DNA from: Thinopyrum elongatum
Lineage: Eukaryota; Streptophyta; Magnoliopsida; Poales; Poaceae
Length of the DNA stretch: 64,000 nucleotides
Reading direction: 5' to 3'
Assembly (NCBI GenBank): GCA_011799875.1
Contig: CM022300.1
Coordinates: forward strand, 237,472,807 to 237,536,806
Shown: piece after piece, positions 11,208 to 21,998 of the stretch
Layout of the letters: every line of letters begins with the position of its first letter
Position numbering within the stretch: the first letter of the stretch is position 1
Program-made: the position numbers and the translations under genes
Notes under the pieces: generated by a model
What the model saw: the letters and a program-made list of their open reading frames with translations, nothing else
Told to the model about the DNA's origin: nothing
Database searches by the model: none

Positions 11208-11515
11208 GGCACCACGCCTGTGTTCTGAGCTGTTTTCGGCCGTCCGGGGTGGATGCCGATTTTTATTTCTCTTGTCAGCAACTAGCCCGTGTTCTGAGCT
11301 GCTTTTCGGCCGTCTCGGGCAGCTGTTGAATTTCTCTCCGTAGCAATGACCCTATGCTCTAAGCTGTTTTTCGGCCGTCTTAGGGAGTTGCTACTTTCTT
11401 CTTATCGACACCGTCTCATGCTCTGAGCTGCTTTTCAGCCGTCTTGAGTCGGGGTTGAGTTACTCCAGTAAATGTCCCAGATCTGAGTTGTAAAGACCGT
11501 TCTGGTGGCTACTGG
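11208..11515 (+). repeat. Tandem array of five RNA-like hairpins with a conserved apical motif
   Basis: Five units of 50-55 bases: 11208-11257, 11279-11328, 11340-11394, 11405-11458 and 11465-11515. Units 1-4 share an apical core TCTRAGCTG, a pyrimidine loop, then CRGCCGTC. Within it GCTG pairs with CGGC, or with CAGC in unit 4. The lower stems differ completely in sequence but pair within each unit: CCACGCC/GGGGTGG; CAAC and GCCCG with CGGGC and GTTG; GTAGCAA and CCCTA with TAGGG and TTGCTAC; a 14-position stem 11405-11418/11445-11458; CCAGTA and CCAGA with TCTGG and TACTGG. A weaker sixth unit may follow at about 11535-11560. Confidence 0.75.
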
Positions 11516-12702
11516 TTTATTTGCTGGTTTTATCCAAGGGTTCAGACGATCGTTACCCTACAGCTACAACTTGTAAAGTAATATGCCTACCGGAATATTG
11601 CACCTGACAACACCCATGGTCATCCGAAGAATCAAGGACACATCAGGCCAAGTTCTTTCAGTAAAGGATTCAGGCAAGGAGAACTATAATGAAAAAGCAA
11701 GATTGGCCATACAGATATGGTAATGGTTGCAAGAGCAACATGGTACAAATACTCCGGACAGTCTGGCTCGGTACCAGTCACCATGGGTACACACCCACGG
11801 GGTCTATTCCATCTGCAAGGACCCCATGCCGAGACAACCCGCCCAGTCAACCAGATATGCTCAGAATTGTCAGAAGAGGGCAATCAAGCTAGTCAGGTCA
11901 GTCAAAAGATTAACTTGGCAGTTGAAATTCAGCAACCATGTTAAATCATTACATGGCCTACCATGCAAATGGAGATGCTGGCAGACTGAGTAGTCAGAAG
12001 GATGAACAACAGTCTTGAAGCATGTGTCTTCACAGATGGGACTCGGTTAAAGACTAACCTGCCATGAACAAGACTCTGCTGCCAGGACCATTGTCAGTCA
12101 AGTCTATGGATAATATCACTATAAGACCGTACACCTTTATGCTGGTCACGACAGGTGACAAACAAATATTTGGTAGAAGCGCTATGCCCGAGACAGTGAA
12201 GATACCCAAGATGACCCAGCAATCCGTGCGAGAAGCCAGATTCCGTTAGGAGAACGGTATGATTCACATTACTGTTTTAAGCCTGGAGGACACACAGCCA
12301 TTTGGAGACACCCAATGCAATGAGTAAAAGATTTTGTGTCCACCAAGAGAATCCGTTCACAACTCAGTAAATGGTCGTTCGTGTTGGACCTCGTCATGAC
12401 ACGTCCATAAGGAACCACCCTCGGATTTACGAGCAGGGCACATAGTTCGGTTCGAATAATTTATTGCCCCAGACAAGATAGCAGACAAAAAAGGCATAAG
12501 TCAGAGTAACATATGAGGTACGATTTGCCAGAATAAGATCCAGTGAAGCAAACCACCCCAAAGCAAGGCAGTCAGTCATATGAAACTCAGTGGAAGCATT
12601 ATACAAAGATAAAAAGGAAACCCGAGTTGGAAACGGTTTCCTCAAGTGGAAATATTCATGTCTGATCCCTGAGCAACCAAATCTCGAGGACGAGACTTCT
12701 TT

Positions 12703-12716
12703 AAGGGGGGTAGGTT
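12703..12716 (+). other. Polypurine tract of element D
   Basis: AAGGGGGGTAGG just before the 3' LTR. It would prime plus-strand synthesis. Confidence 0.85.
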
Positions 12717-15700
12717 TGTAACACCCTGGATTTTGCCCATTTTCTTTTTCTTTTGATTTTGGTCCGGATTCGCTTTTTGTGGCTTAGTAGTCTTGTAACC
12801 TGGAGGGATCACCCTTCATTCTTCTTCCCGAGTGGCTTGCCAACCTCAAAACCATCCCAGGATCATGTCATTTCCATCTTGGACCAATCCCAATATTCTT
12901 TTTCTTGGGAATATTCCTTTTTCTATTAAAGGAATAACCCCGTTTGCTCTGAGTTGTGAAGCAACTCACATTTCCATCATTCCCAAAATTCTCAAATAAT
13001 TCCCATAAATCCTTTGGGACATATCTTATGCAGATATGTCAAAATATTCCTTTCCATACCCAAAAATATTTCACAAATATTCCTTTTCCTATTCTGCCCT
13101 ATCTGTCAGATTGAGAAGCAAGTACCCTTTATATTTGCTTGCTTGCTCTCAAACTTTTTGTGAACTCTTTCCAACCCATATCATTGCCACATGCCAAAAT
13201 TCAACTTTATTTGGGTAATAAATCTCCTTTGGCTAATTTCCAAAGTTTCTGGTCAACTAGAACCTTTGTGAAGCAAGTGTTAGCTAGGAGTATCCAAATG
13301 AGTTGAAATTTTGCAAGCATCTTCATATTCCAAAATCATGAATCTCCACCAAATTTCAACCCTATCCAAGCATCTATGAGAGAACAGCATCAAATCTTGG
13401 TTTCTGGTCATATTTTCCTGTTGTAAAGCAACTATATTTTATATTGCTTCATAATTGCTGAAAATTTACCAGAGCCTTCTCCTACCCATATTATCACCTC
13501 TCCACCAAATTTGGGCTCATTTCATTTCACCAGTAATTTCCTAGAATTTTTCAAAGATTCTGTCCATTTGGAAGCTGTGTGAAGGAAGTACCATTTTGGT
13601 TTATCCAAATGGTACGAAATTTATACAGTACCTTCATATGCCCATATCAATCATCTCCTCCAAATTTCATCCCAATCCCATGTGATATGTGAGTGCTACT
13701 TCAAGATTGGCAAATCTGGTCAGTGAGGCCCTTTGAACAGCAAGTGCGATGTATCTTCATCCAATTGAGCTGCAAATCTGCAGACATGATCATCTTAGCA
13801 TTTTATCACCCCATGCCAAATATAAGAGTCTAGGTCCTGATCGATCTCCCCCACCCCACTCCAAACACCTTATTGTGGCTTGGTCTCCAAGCTAACTTCT
13901 GTCACTTCTTGCCTCCACTTCCAGCCAAGACTTGATGAGTGCACTCTCTGACCACTGAGCTATCTTGTTGACATGATCTTAGGTCGTGTCAACGCCCTGG
14001 ACGCGTGGCACCGGCGGTGACCACCGCCCTGGCACGCCGTGGACGTGAGCCGCATGTCGTTTGCTCGGGCCCCTCCTCTCCTTGTCGGTTCCGCGCGACT
14101 AATCATGACCAACAGCTCTCCCTTGATGTCCTCTTCTCCCCAGACCTCTCTCCCCCTCTTCCGTCCCCTCCCACGCGGTGCACAGGTCGTGACCGTGACC
14201 GGTCGTCTCTGCCACCGTCAAGTCCGATCACCGTGAGCCCTCTCGAGCATTCCCGGCCTTCCTCGAGCCCTCTCAGACCCTCCGCGACCTCCCGAGAACT
14301 CTCTCCCTTCCTCCAGGCAAGCTCTGGAAGCACCGAGATGCCGGCACACGCGTCGCCGCGGCCAAGCTCGGCCTCCTCCGTCGCCCGCCTATATATAGGC
14401 CTCCCCGAGTCATTCTGAGCTCACCATCGCACTAACCACTCTCGAATATCCCTCCCTAGCCCCTTCCCCTTCCCCGAGCCCTAGAGCCCCTCTTCGGCCA
14501 CCACCATTGCCATGGCCGCCGCCTCGGCCTCGCTCAAATTAGCGTTGTGTCGCGCCTCTCCCTCCCTTTCTCCACCGCCACCAGCCTCCCTGCACTCCGG
14601 CGAGTCCACCCCGCCCCTTTCCTCATCGCCGGAGCACCCCTGAGCGCGTGCCCACGAGCAGCCGCCGCCCTGCCAGCGGCCACCGCATGGGGCCACCTCT
14701 CCGTCCCTCCCCGGAGCTTCTACCCTACCAAGGCGGGTGTGGAACTCCGCCCCGATCCCGCCGGTACCCTCCCCATGGCCGGAGATGGCCGGAGTTGCCC
14801 GTGCCCCTCGCCGGCGCCCACCTCGGTTTCCCCCTGCACCGTCACCATGATCGTCCCCTGCCGCTCCTTTGGCCTCCCCCGAACGCGGCGCCCTTCCCTG
14901 AGTCTGCCGGAGCCCACCCTCTCGCAGGAGGTGGCCGGAGCTGGCCGGGCCGGCGCCGGCGTCGTGCGGCCGTGCCTCTGTCTCCTGTCCGTCACGAGAT
15001 AGAAGGAGACAGGGGAGGGAGAGGGAAGTCAGCTGCGGGACCCGCCCGTCAGCCTCAGGCGTTGACTCCACCCCGGGCCCGCGCACGTTTTAAGTGAAAG
15101 CGTAGTTCTGAGTTTACGCTTTCGTTTCAGTGAAAGCGTAATGTACTACAGCTTCGGCCGGAAATGCGTTTTCACTGTCCCGAAAGCGTAGTTACTGGAA
15201 TACATTTTTTGTTTTCCTCTCAGGGACTTGTTTGTAATAATATTATTATAGATTGGTCCCTGATCTTCCACCCTATATAACTTTTTGCTCGGAACTCCGA
15301 TCGAGGTGAATCCAACGCCCACGTCTTCGTATCGTCGAGCCCGTCGTGCTGGTATCAATTTCACTATGTGGTCCCATATTGGAAATGACCATTTTGCCCT
15401 TGCCCATAAACAGCCCCTCTGAGAGAGAACTATTTCTGTCAATTTCCTCCGCGACCATTCCGCACTTCTTCCCGATGGTTCCTTCATCCCCAGGCAAGCC
15501 ACAACTCTCATCTGCGTCATCGCATTGCAATATCATAGTTTAACTAATTACTTTAACAACACGTATGAGCATCTGTGAGATGAATTGGATTATACAATGC
15601 TTGAGTTGATTCTCGGATAGGTGACTACTATGTTGAGTACCGGATTATTAGTGACTAGTAGTTTACCCACTTGTTGATACTATGATGTTGAGATCACTGT

Positions 15701-17045
15701 CTATGATTATTTTGGAGTTCATCCAGCAGTTCGTAGAAATGAGTTAGTAGCAGTGGCTTAAGCATATTGGTTATTGGATTGCTACGATATCGGAGTGTCA
15801 GCCATGACAGAGATTGTTCGAGGATTAGATATTTCATGGTTGACCTTGAGTCACCTGTCCGGACTTATCCGTGCAGCCACATTTGCTGGTATGGGACGGC
15901 CTCGACTTGGTCTGATCGCGTGCTCTTTCACCGGTACCGCCCGACAGGGAAGGTTATGCGTGCGCGCTACCCTGGCCCGGTAGGCGGCGATAACCTTGTG
16001 AGCCCAGTGAGTTTTGTGCCGGCGTCCCCGTTTGGGACAGTATAGTTTGGCCACGACGGTGGCAGGTGTCACGAGGTGACAAGGGGCCACCCAAGGCTTG
16101 ACTTCGAGGGAGTGCGATTGCCGGTGGTACGATGGGAGAGTCACGGGTCAGGCAGGTTTCGTTGGAGCAACGCTGGTCCACCCGAATGGGATCACGAGGT
16201 CAGTGCTCCATAGTGTGGGTAAAGTGCGCAACCTCTGCAGAGTGTAAATTCTATTCGAATAGCCGTGTCCACGGTATTGCACAGTTCGTCCAGACCTCAC
16301 TAGGTGGTCAACCATGGTAGTGATGATAATGATGGAAGAACTCGTCGTATGATCAGAAGTACTCGGTGGTTCATGAGTATTCTGAGGGTTGTGAGACAAC
16401 CCGGAGGAGAGTAAATTTGTCAGACTTGTCGTGCAGATGGAATCAGGTATTTGATATGTTAGCCATGGGATGGCTGTGAGTTGAGTGGTCGGATGACCAC
16501 ATGCTTGGGGATTGGACTTGGTATAGGTTCGGATTGGAGCCTGAGATTATTTGAAGTATGGATTTAATACGCTTTACCTTATTGCAGTCATTTCAGTAGC
16601 TACCTTGCTAGATAACCATGCTGGTTAATTTTGGATTGCTATGATGTTGTCTTGCTTTAATGCTGATGTTTGCTGTGAGCTTGCGAGTACATTCAAAGTA
16701 CTCACCTGGCGTGTCATGCCAGTTTGCAGGTCATGCCATGATTGCTTGGTTGTCGAGGATTCTGAGTTCGCGAGCTAGGAGACGCGTTCTAGCCAGAGTC
16801 CCTGCGGAGTGGAGTCCATCAGCGTCGTCGTTGTTCCGCTGCCGAGAGAGTTACTCTGCTGTTAGCATAGAGCTACCCCGGGCAGGCATAGTGTTGCCGT
16901 GCCGATGTAATCCTTGTACCGTTGTAACCATATCTATTGCAATAAAGAGCTGATTTGTTCTATGCCAACAGTGCCGTATTCCAGAAGACTCGTTCTTGGG
17001 CTGGAATACGGGGCGCTCCGGTTTACTCTGAGCCGGGGTGCCACA
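12717..17045 (+). repeat. 3' LTR of element D
   Basis: Copy of 5555-9877. Its TATA box is at 14390-14397, its GAAAGCGTA cluster is around 15095-15205 and its AAGGTTAT hairpin is at 15950-15997. It ends GGTGCCACA, followed by AGATG. Confidence 0.93.
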
Positions 17046-18682
17046 AGATGCAGGGGGTTGGTGTGGCTCTGCCGCCTCAGCTTCCGGTGCTGCTGCATGA
17101 GACGCCCCTGCCGCACCAGTGGTTGTCGCAAGAGCGTGTCTCGTGCGCCGCACGGGTTGCTGTCGAACCCCTTGCCATGGTGCAGCCTTGCCGGCCGCCC
17201 CCTTGCCGGGGGCCTCGCTGCTCGAAGTCCGATTTGCCAGGACGCCAGAGGCAGCTTTCCTAAGGACGCGCCTTGCCTTCTTTGGAGCTGGGGGCTCATC
17301 CTGCGGCTGCTCTTCAGCTGCCTCCTCGCTTGATGAGCTCTCAGCGGCTGCGTCACTCTGTTCCCCGGCAACCTCATCCTCCCCGGCAGGTTTTTCCTCC
17401 AACACGACCTCTGCGTCGCTGGTTTCCCATTCTGTGAAGCCGACGTTGCCGGCCTCCGTGGCAAGATTCGCCTCTTCCACTCTAGTGGCAATGTACGCCA
17501 CTTCTTCATCAGTGGTGGCGCTGATGAGGTTTGTCTCCTCCCGGACGGGCCTCTCAGACAAGTTGTCGAAGAACTCTTGCGCCTCCTTCGCAGATGGCTC
17601 GACCCAGGTCACGTCAATGTCGTGGGCGTTGAATACTGGCATGGCGGCGATGATCGCCCCCAGGGCGGAGTTGTTGCACAAGGGAACGATTCTTGCCCGC
17701 AATTTATGTTTGTCTTCACGCTGTAATAGCTGGTAGCGAAGAGCGCCAAGCTGCATGATCGTTAGGTTGTTGTTCAGTTTGGGGAGCAGCCTCATTATAT
17801 CTGCCACGTTCTGAAACTCCCAGGCTGGTCTCCCCTTGTTCTGCAGTGGGGCGATGCGACGAAGAAGAAAATCAGAGCCTATCATCTCGATCGTGAGCCC
17901 GGTGGCTTTCAAGCGGAGGATCCTGGTCGTGGCGATTGTGAGCTTGTCATCTTGAGCATCAAGATCGCTCGAGTCCTCGCCACGAACCGCCTTTTGTCGT
18001 CGGGGCGAACAGAAGGGATGGGGGTCTGCTTCCTTGATCCAGCACCACTAAGACCGCCATTCTTCCCACTTTTCGCAGTAAACCCCGTCCGGATAAATCT
18101 CCTTGTTCCATGTCCTTGGGATCCAGGCGATAGAACCGGCAAGGGCTTCCCCTTTTTAGACGCGAGGAATGAAGTAATGGCGGAAGAGGGCGGTGTTGGG
18201 AACTACCCCGATAAAGTTTTCTCAAAGATGGGCGAAGATAGCCATACAAGTTACGGCATTCGGCGTGAAGTCTAAGAGATGGAAGCCGTATGTATACATG
18301 ATATCATTGAAGAAATCAAAGAATGGAGGGCAGAGCCCGCAGTAAAAGTAAGCGGCGAAGAAGGGATATCTGTCAGGGCCGCTTTTGAAGGAAGAACCTG
18401 GGGCACGCGAGTCGTGGGGTGAGCTTTCGTCTCCCTCGCCCACATGCACTGGTACCGGTTCCTCAAAGCTTCCGCATCGAGTGTCGGAGCAAAGATGACG
18501 TACTTCTTCCGCATCTTCACCAACTCGCTCTCCAGGACATCGGCCTTCGTCTCCTTGCCCTTGCTCTTGCCAGCCTTGGGTGGCATGGTGGTTGCAAAGG
18601 CGGATGCTGAGGATGGAGCGGATGTGGGGGCGATGAGCGGATGAGGAGAAGTTTTGCTCTGGACTCGGGAGAGAGAGGGCAA
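17046..18682 (-). pseudogene. Antisense accessory gene of element A, N-terminal exon ('putative gypsy type transposon' domain)
   Basis: On -, a likely start is the ATG of MPPKAGKSKGKETK (about 18585), followed by FAPTLDAEALRNRYQ. Next comes a domain with FYCGLCPPFFDFFNDIM, YGFHLLDFTPNAVTCMA and KWEEW, which I recognise as the Transposase_28 type ('putative gypsy type transposon') found in extra ORFs of Tat elements. After it come VADIMRLLPKLNNNL and an acidic Glu/Ser/Ala-rich stretch, then the D insertion point at 17046. Lesions: a frameshift near 18430, a TGA at about 18222 and a TAG near 18048. The gene resumes at 5549. Despite the domain name there is no evidence of transposase activity; it could act in RNA, chromatin or protein binding. 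Confidence 0.78.
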
Positions 18683-18738
18683 TGGCAGATTTCAGATTGG
18701 AAAGAAGAGGGGGTGAAAGAGCAGCGCCTTTGCGGATT

Positions 18739-18748
18739 CCTTTTTATG
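18739..18748 (-). promoter_or_regulatory. Candidate TATA box of the antisense gene in element A
   Basis: CATAAAAAGG on -, about 60 bases upstream of the first long antisense frame. Element B has TATAAAAAGG on - at 53766-53775 in the matching position, between its integrase side and its PPT. Confidence 0.5.
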
Positions 18749-18968
18749 GGGAAGGAGCGAGGCCTTTTCTTTTATTGCCCAATGTGAACACGCCTACACG
18801 AGCATGCTGCGGTCGTGGCCGTTCAGCGCATGCTTCCCACATCGCGCATTCAACGCGCGTCGTGGGAAGCGCAGTAGGCGGAATGATTACAGGCAGTTAA
18901 TCCCTGCCACGAGTGCTCGTGCACTGTTTGGACCTAGCCCAACAGCGCATCGCACCCGTGTGTGGCCT
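18749..18968. other. Internal sequence of element A between antisense promoter and PPT
   Basis: About 220 bases with no gene. Read from the antisense side this is upstream promoter sequence; it contains several GCATG/CATGC and ACGCGCG motifs. Confidence 0.5.
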
Positions 18969-18983
18969 AGGACCCGGGGCTCC
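18969..18983 (+). other. Polypurine tract of element A
   Basis: AGGACCCGGGGCTCC directly before TGTCGG. Element B has AGGACCGGGGGCTCC before TGTCGG at 54187, so this is the family PPT and marks the following LTR as a 3' LTR. Confidence 0.75.
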
Positions 18984-19775
18984 TGTCGGTGTACTAAATA
19001 TCGGGCCATTAGTACCCCATACTTGTGCACGGGCAGTTGTAGCCATACCTGCGGCAAGGCTTGTCGGGGGAACAGTTGAAGATCGATCCAAGGTTATCAA
19101 GAGACAACCACGCCAAAGACCATAAGATAAGGAGGACTGAAGGCCAAGGGCTCGGCTCCCGGCAAGACCTTGCCGGGGTAGTCCGCCAAGCCCGGCAAGA
19201 CTCGCACCCGACAGGGTTCCGCCACTGTGCCACCGCTCCAGTACAGTGACCGGCCTGGCATCCTGGCCCCACTTCTGGATGCGTGGCAAGGCACTAGTGG
19301 GGGCGAGTTTAAGTGGTGCTGATGGGATGGCTCCTTTTTCCATCCCCAAGAAAGTAGAGACACCTAAACGGACACCTCACGGTGCATTAAATGCATTTTT
19401 CCAAAACCATCAGTGGTTAGGTATGATAACCATGTAGCTACTTTACACCTCGCGAATAAGCAGTTCGCCACTGTGGTGACCCCTTGGATCATATAAAAGG
19501 AGGCCCAAGGCAACTGCTACAGAGGAGGACAACTCTCAGCCCATTCTGCATGCGTAGCTGCTGCTTGAACTTACTGTTCATCGCAAGCGCTCCAAGAACT
19601 GGGATGAATCACTGATAATAAACAAAAGCAGGAGTAGGGTTTTACGCTGATCAGCGGCCCGAACATGGGTAAAAATCCCCTCGCGCCGACCCTCAGTTCT
19701 GCTCTTTGTGCATCCCTCTCCCCTTGCCGAACCGTAAAGGGGTCCCTCGGATCCCATAGGTGTCGAACGCCGACA
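18984..19775 (+). repeat. LTR 1: 3' LTR of element A, adjoining element B
   Basis: Starts TGTCGGTG and ends CGCCGACA (792 bases). It shares blocks with LTR 2 (54187-55090): GCCACTGTGGTGACCCCTT, TATAAAAGGAGGCCC, GGAGTAGGGTTTTACGC and TTGCCGAACC. Between the blocks they diverge strongly, so these are different subfamilies and not the two ends of one insertion. It is followed directly by the leader of B. Confidence 0.8.
19492..19499 (+). promoter_or_regulatory. TATA box of LTR 1
   Basis: TATAAAAG followed by GAGGCCC, conserved with LTR 2 at 54782-54789. Confidence 0.75.
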
Positions 19776-21269
19776 GCTCGCGAGGGTGTGGATGCTGCGG
19801 GGGACATGGTCGGCGCAGGCGGCGCCATCACCACCTTCCCCACGGCCAAAGCAAGAATGGGAGGTACCGGGGAAGGACATCATCAGCAACATCCCGACGA
19901 CCATGCTCCACGAGTTACGGATGGAGGGATCATTCCGCCTGAACCCCTTCTCCTCACCAACGGGCACAGCTGCAGTGATGATGCTTGCTCTAGGGCGAAT
20001 CGCAACCCTCCGGCCGCCCCCGCTACGAGCGCGACCGCTAGGCACGCGCCACCCCCGGGGCGGGCTGACCCAGCTACTGTGCCCAACGGAGCCGCTGGCC
20101 CTCAGGCGCCTCCGCCGCGTCACCATGCCGTCTAAACGGCTGGTTCACAGCAGCAAGGGCGCGGCGCAGTCTCCACCAGCAACATCAGGAGTCGAGCGAC
20201 ACTATGATCTACATCGTCATCACCTATGCCAAGCACTACCTCAAAGACCATGGCGCGAGCCCAACTGCTGTTGAGATTTCCACCGGCGGCAGACCAGATG
20301 GATGACCGGCGAGCCACCATCAAAGTTTGATTGGTTTTGCCGAGGCAGAAGGATCACAGCGGGCCGGACCGCCACGGCCTTCCCAGGCGGCAACAACGGC
20401 TCATGCGGCTGGTCGTGCGGGAGGGGCCACCCCCATGGTGCAATCCCCACCATGGCAAGCTGCCCGGGAGCCGCAAAACCAAGCACCCGATGACGTCTTG
20501 ATGGCCTCGTTAGACCCTCGAGCGCGTCAAGGCCGACAGCGTGCCCCGGAGGACAGCCGAAGGGAAGGCGTGTGCATCATCGATGAGCGGCGCCGTGACA
20601 ACCCCTGCCAGTCCAATGGGTGTGATGGCCCCGACGATGATGAGCCCGCTCTCGGAGATACCGGATGCCTGCCTCTTGAGGTTGGGTAACCTGCCTTCAC
20701 TCGTGAGCTGCGGCAAGTCCGTTGGCCGTCCACTCGCACGTTCAAGCCAGAGATACCCAAGAAGTATGATGGGAGACTAAACCCGGCAGAGTTCTTGAGC
20801 ATCTACACCATCGCTGTTCAAGCTGCCGGGGGAAGAGATGAGAAGGTGTTCGCCAACTACTTCCCTTTGGCCCTCAAGTCAAATGTGAGGTCTTGGCTGA
20901 TGCACCTGCCGGAGAACTCCATTTCGACCTAGGCTGACCTATGCCACGAGTTCATTGGTGCCTTCACGGGCGGCCATCAAGAACCAGGGCGGCCCAGCGA
21001 CTTGCAGCTTCTCCAGCAGAAAGAAGGAGAAACTCTATGGAAGTACTTGTAGAGATTTAGTTGAGTGCACAGAAATATCCTAGATATCCACCCAGCTGCC
21101 ATGATAGCTGCCTTCCAATCCAACGTGCGCAACCGCAGGATACGTTCCAAGATGAACATTTGGTTGCCCAACACTATGAAGGAGCTCTACACTTTGGTGG
21201 ACAAATGAGAGTGATGGAGGGAATGAAGAGGAAACCAGCGAGCAGGAGTTCCAGAAAGCCACTAATGCC
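19776..21269 (+). pseudogene. Leader and gag region of element B
   Basis: Gag would form the capsid that packages the RNA. The recognisable retrotransposon gag domain runs from about 20735 to 21175: PKKYDGRLNPAEFLSIY, VRSWLMHLPENSI, HEFIGAFTGG, LLQQKEGETLWKYL and HPAAMIAAFQSNV. It is interrupted by a TAG near 20930, and by a TAG and a TGA near 21050-21063. The first 900 bases are GC-rich, with frames of 120-180 codons and no known domain; they probably encode the variable N-terminus. I see no CCHC knuckle, so the nucleocapsid end has been lost or decayed. Several stops are explained by CAG/TGG to TAG. Confidence 0.75.
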
Positions 21270-21998
21270 GTGTGCATTGACGGGGGTGCATCTTTGCACT
21301 GCTCTCACCGCCAACTTAAACAGTGGGCGCGTGAAGTCAATGCCGTAGAGCCAGCGGCAGATTCTCTGAAGCCGCTCAAGTGGTCACGCACGCCCATCAT
21401 CTTTGATGAAGATGAGCACCCTGACCGCATTACTGTGATAGGGTGCTTGCCATTGTTGGTCTCACCAACAATTCGCAACCTTAAGGTCACAAAGATGCTG
21501 GTTGACGGAGGGGCCGGGTTGAATCTGATTTCCCCAAAGGTTATCAGCAAACTCCTGATAGCAGAGGAAGAACTTAAGGCCACAGGCACGTTTCAAGGAG
21601 TCAATCCCGGTAGGAGCCGTCCTAAGGGAAATGTTATGTTGCTAGTAACATTTGGAGGAGAGTTGAACTACAGGACTGAGAAAGTTGTGTTCGATGTGGT
21701 TAACCTCCCCCTGCCATACAACAGGATCCTTGGGTGCCCGGCCCTGGCCAAATTCATGGCATCATACCACTATGCCTACAACACCTTGAACATGCCAAGG
21801 CCAATGGGCATCATTTCCGTTCCGTCGGACAAAAAAGACACAACTATTTGCATGGATAAGATGTACTGGGACGCGGTCGCGGCAGAGGTCACGGAAGCCA
21901 CAGTTCCTGCCAAGGAAAAGCATAGCAGAGGCACTGGCAAGGAATCCGGGAAGCGTACCTCTATGGAATGTGTCGCGCCCGTTGATGACATGCCATAG
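21270..21998 (+). pseudogene. Aspartic protease region of element B
   Basis: Would cut the gag-pol polyprotein. The retropepsin-like motif is KMLVDGGAGLNLIS around 21497-21538, the D-G-G form usual in Tat elements. Downstream PLPYNRILGCPALAKF is the second conserved block. The frame is open for 242 codons and ends at a TAG (21996-21998). The same frame then continues into RT, so the stop is a lesion within one gag-pol reading frame. Confidence 0.82.

Larger units (their letters stand above)
9878..12702. other. Non-coding internal region of element D
   Basis: About 2.8 kb without a recognisable protein domain; the longest frames are under 105 codons. The first 150 bases resemble the leader of E up to an ATG (10032), but the frame after it stops after 85 codons and matches nothing I know. 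The only marked structure is the hairpin array at 11208-11515. The last 40 bases resemble the end of E internal sequence. Confidence 0.7.
5555..17045 (+). mobile_element. Element D: non-autonomous LTR retrotransposon with 4.3-kb LTRs
   Basis: Complete structure: 5' LTR 5555-9877, PBS, 2.8-kb internal region, PPT and 3' LTR 12717-17045, flanked by AGGTG/AGATG. The LTRs begin TGTAACAC and end GGGGTGCCACA. No gag or pol domain is visible in any frame of the interior. The PBS, the bases before the 3' LTR (GAGCAACC, then AATCTCGAGGACGAGA) and several LTR blocks are shared with chromovirus E. D is therefore probably mobilised by proteins of an E-like element, as is known for LARD/TR-GAG-like derivatives. 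The two LTRs differ only at scattered sites. Confidence 0.9.
1..19775 (+). mobile_element. Element A: Ty3/gypsy Tat-lineage retrotransposon, 3' part, interrupted by element D
   Basis: The order on + is RNase H, integrase, spacer, antisense accessory gene, polypurine tract and LTR. Integrase before a long spacer with a reverse-strand gene is the arrangement known from Tat elements (Grande, RIRE2, Retand). The window starts inside the element, so its 5' LTR, gag, protease and RT are not present. D (5555-17045) is inserted in the antisense gene. The polymerase domains resemble those of element B at 36874-39293, so the two are related copies. The last LTR (18984-19775) runs straight into B internal sequence. 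Confidence 0.85.
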
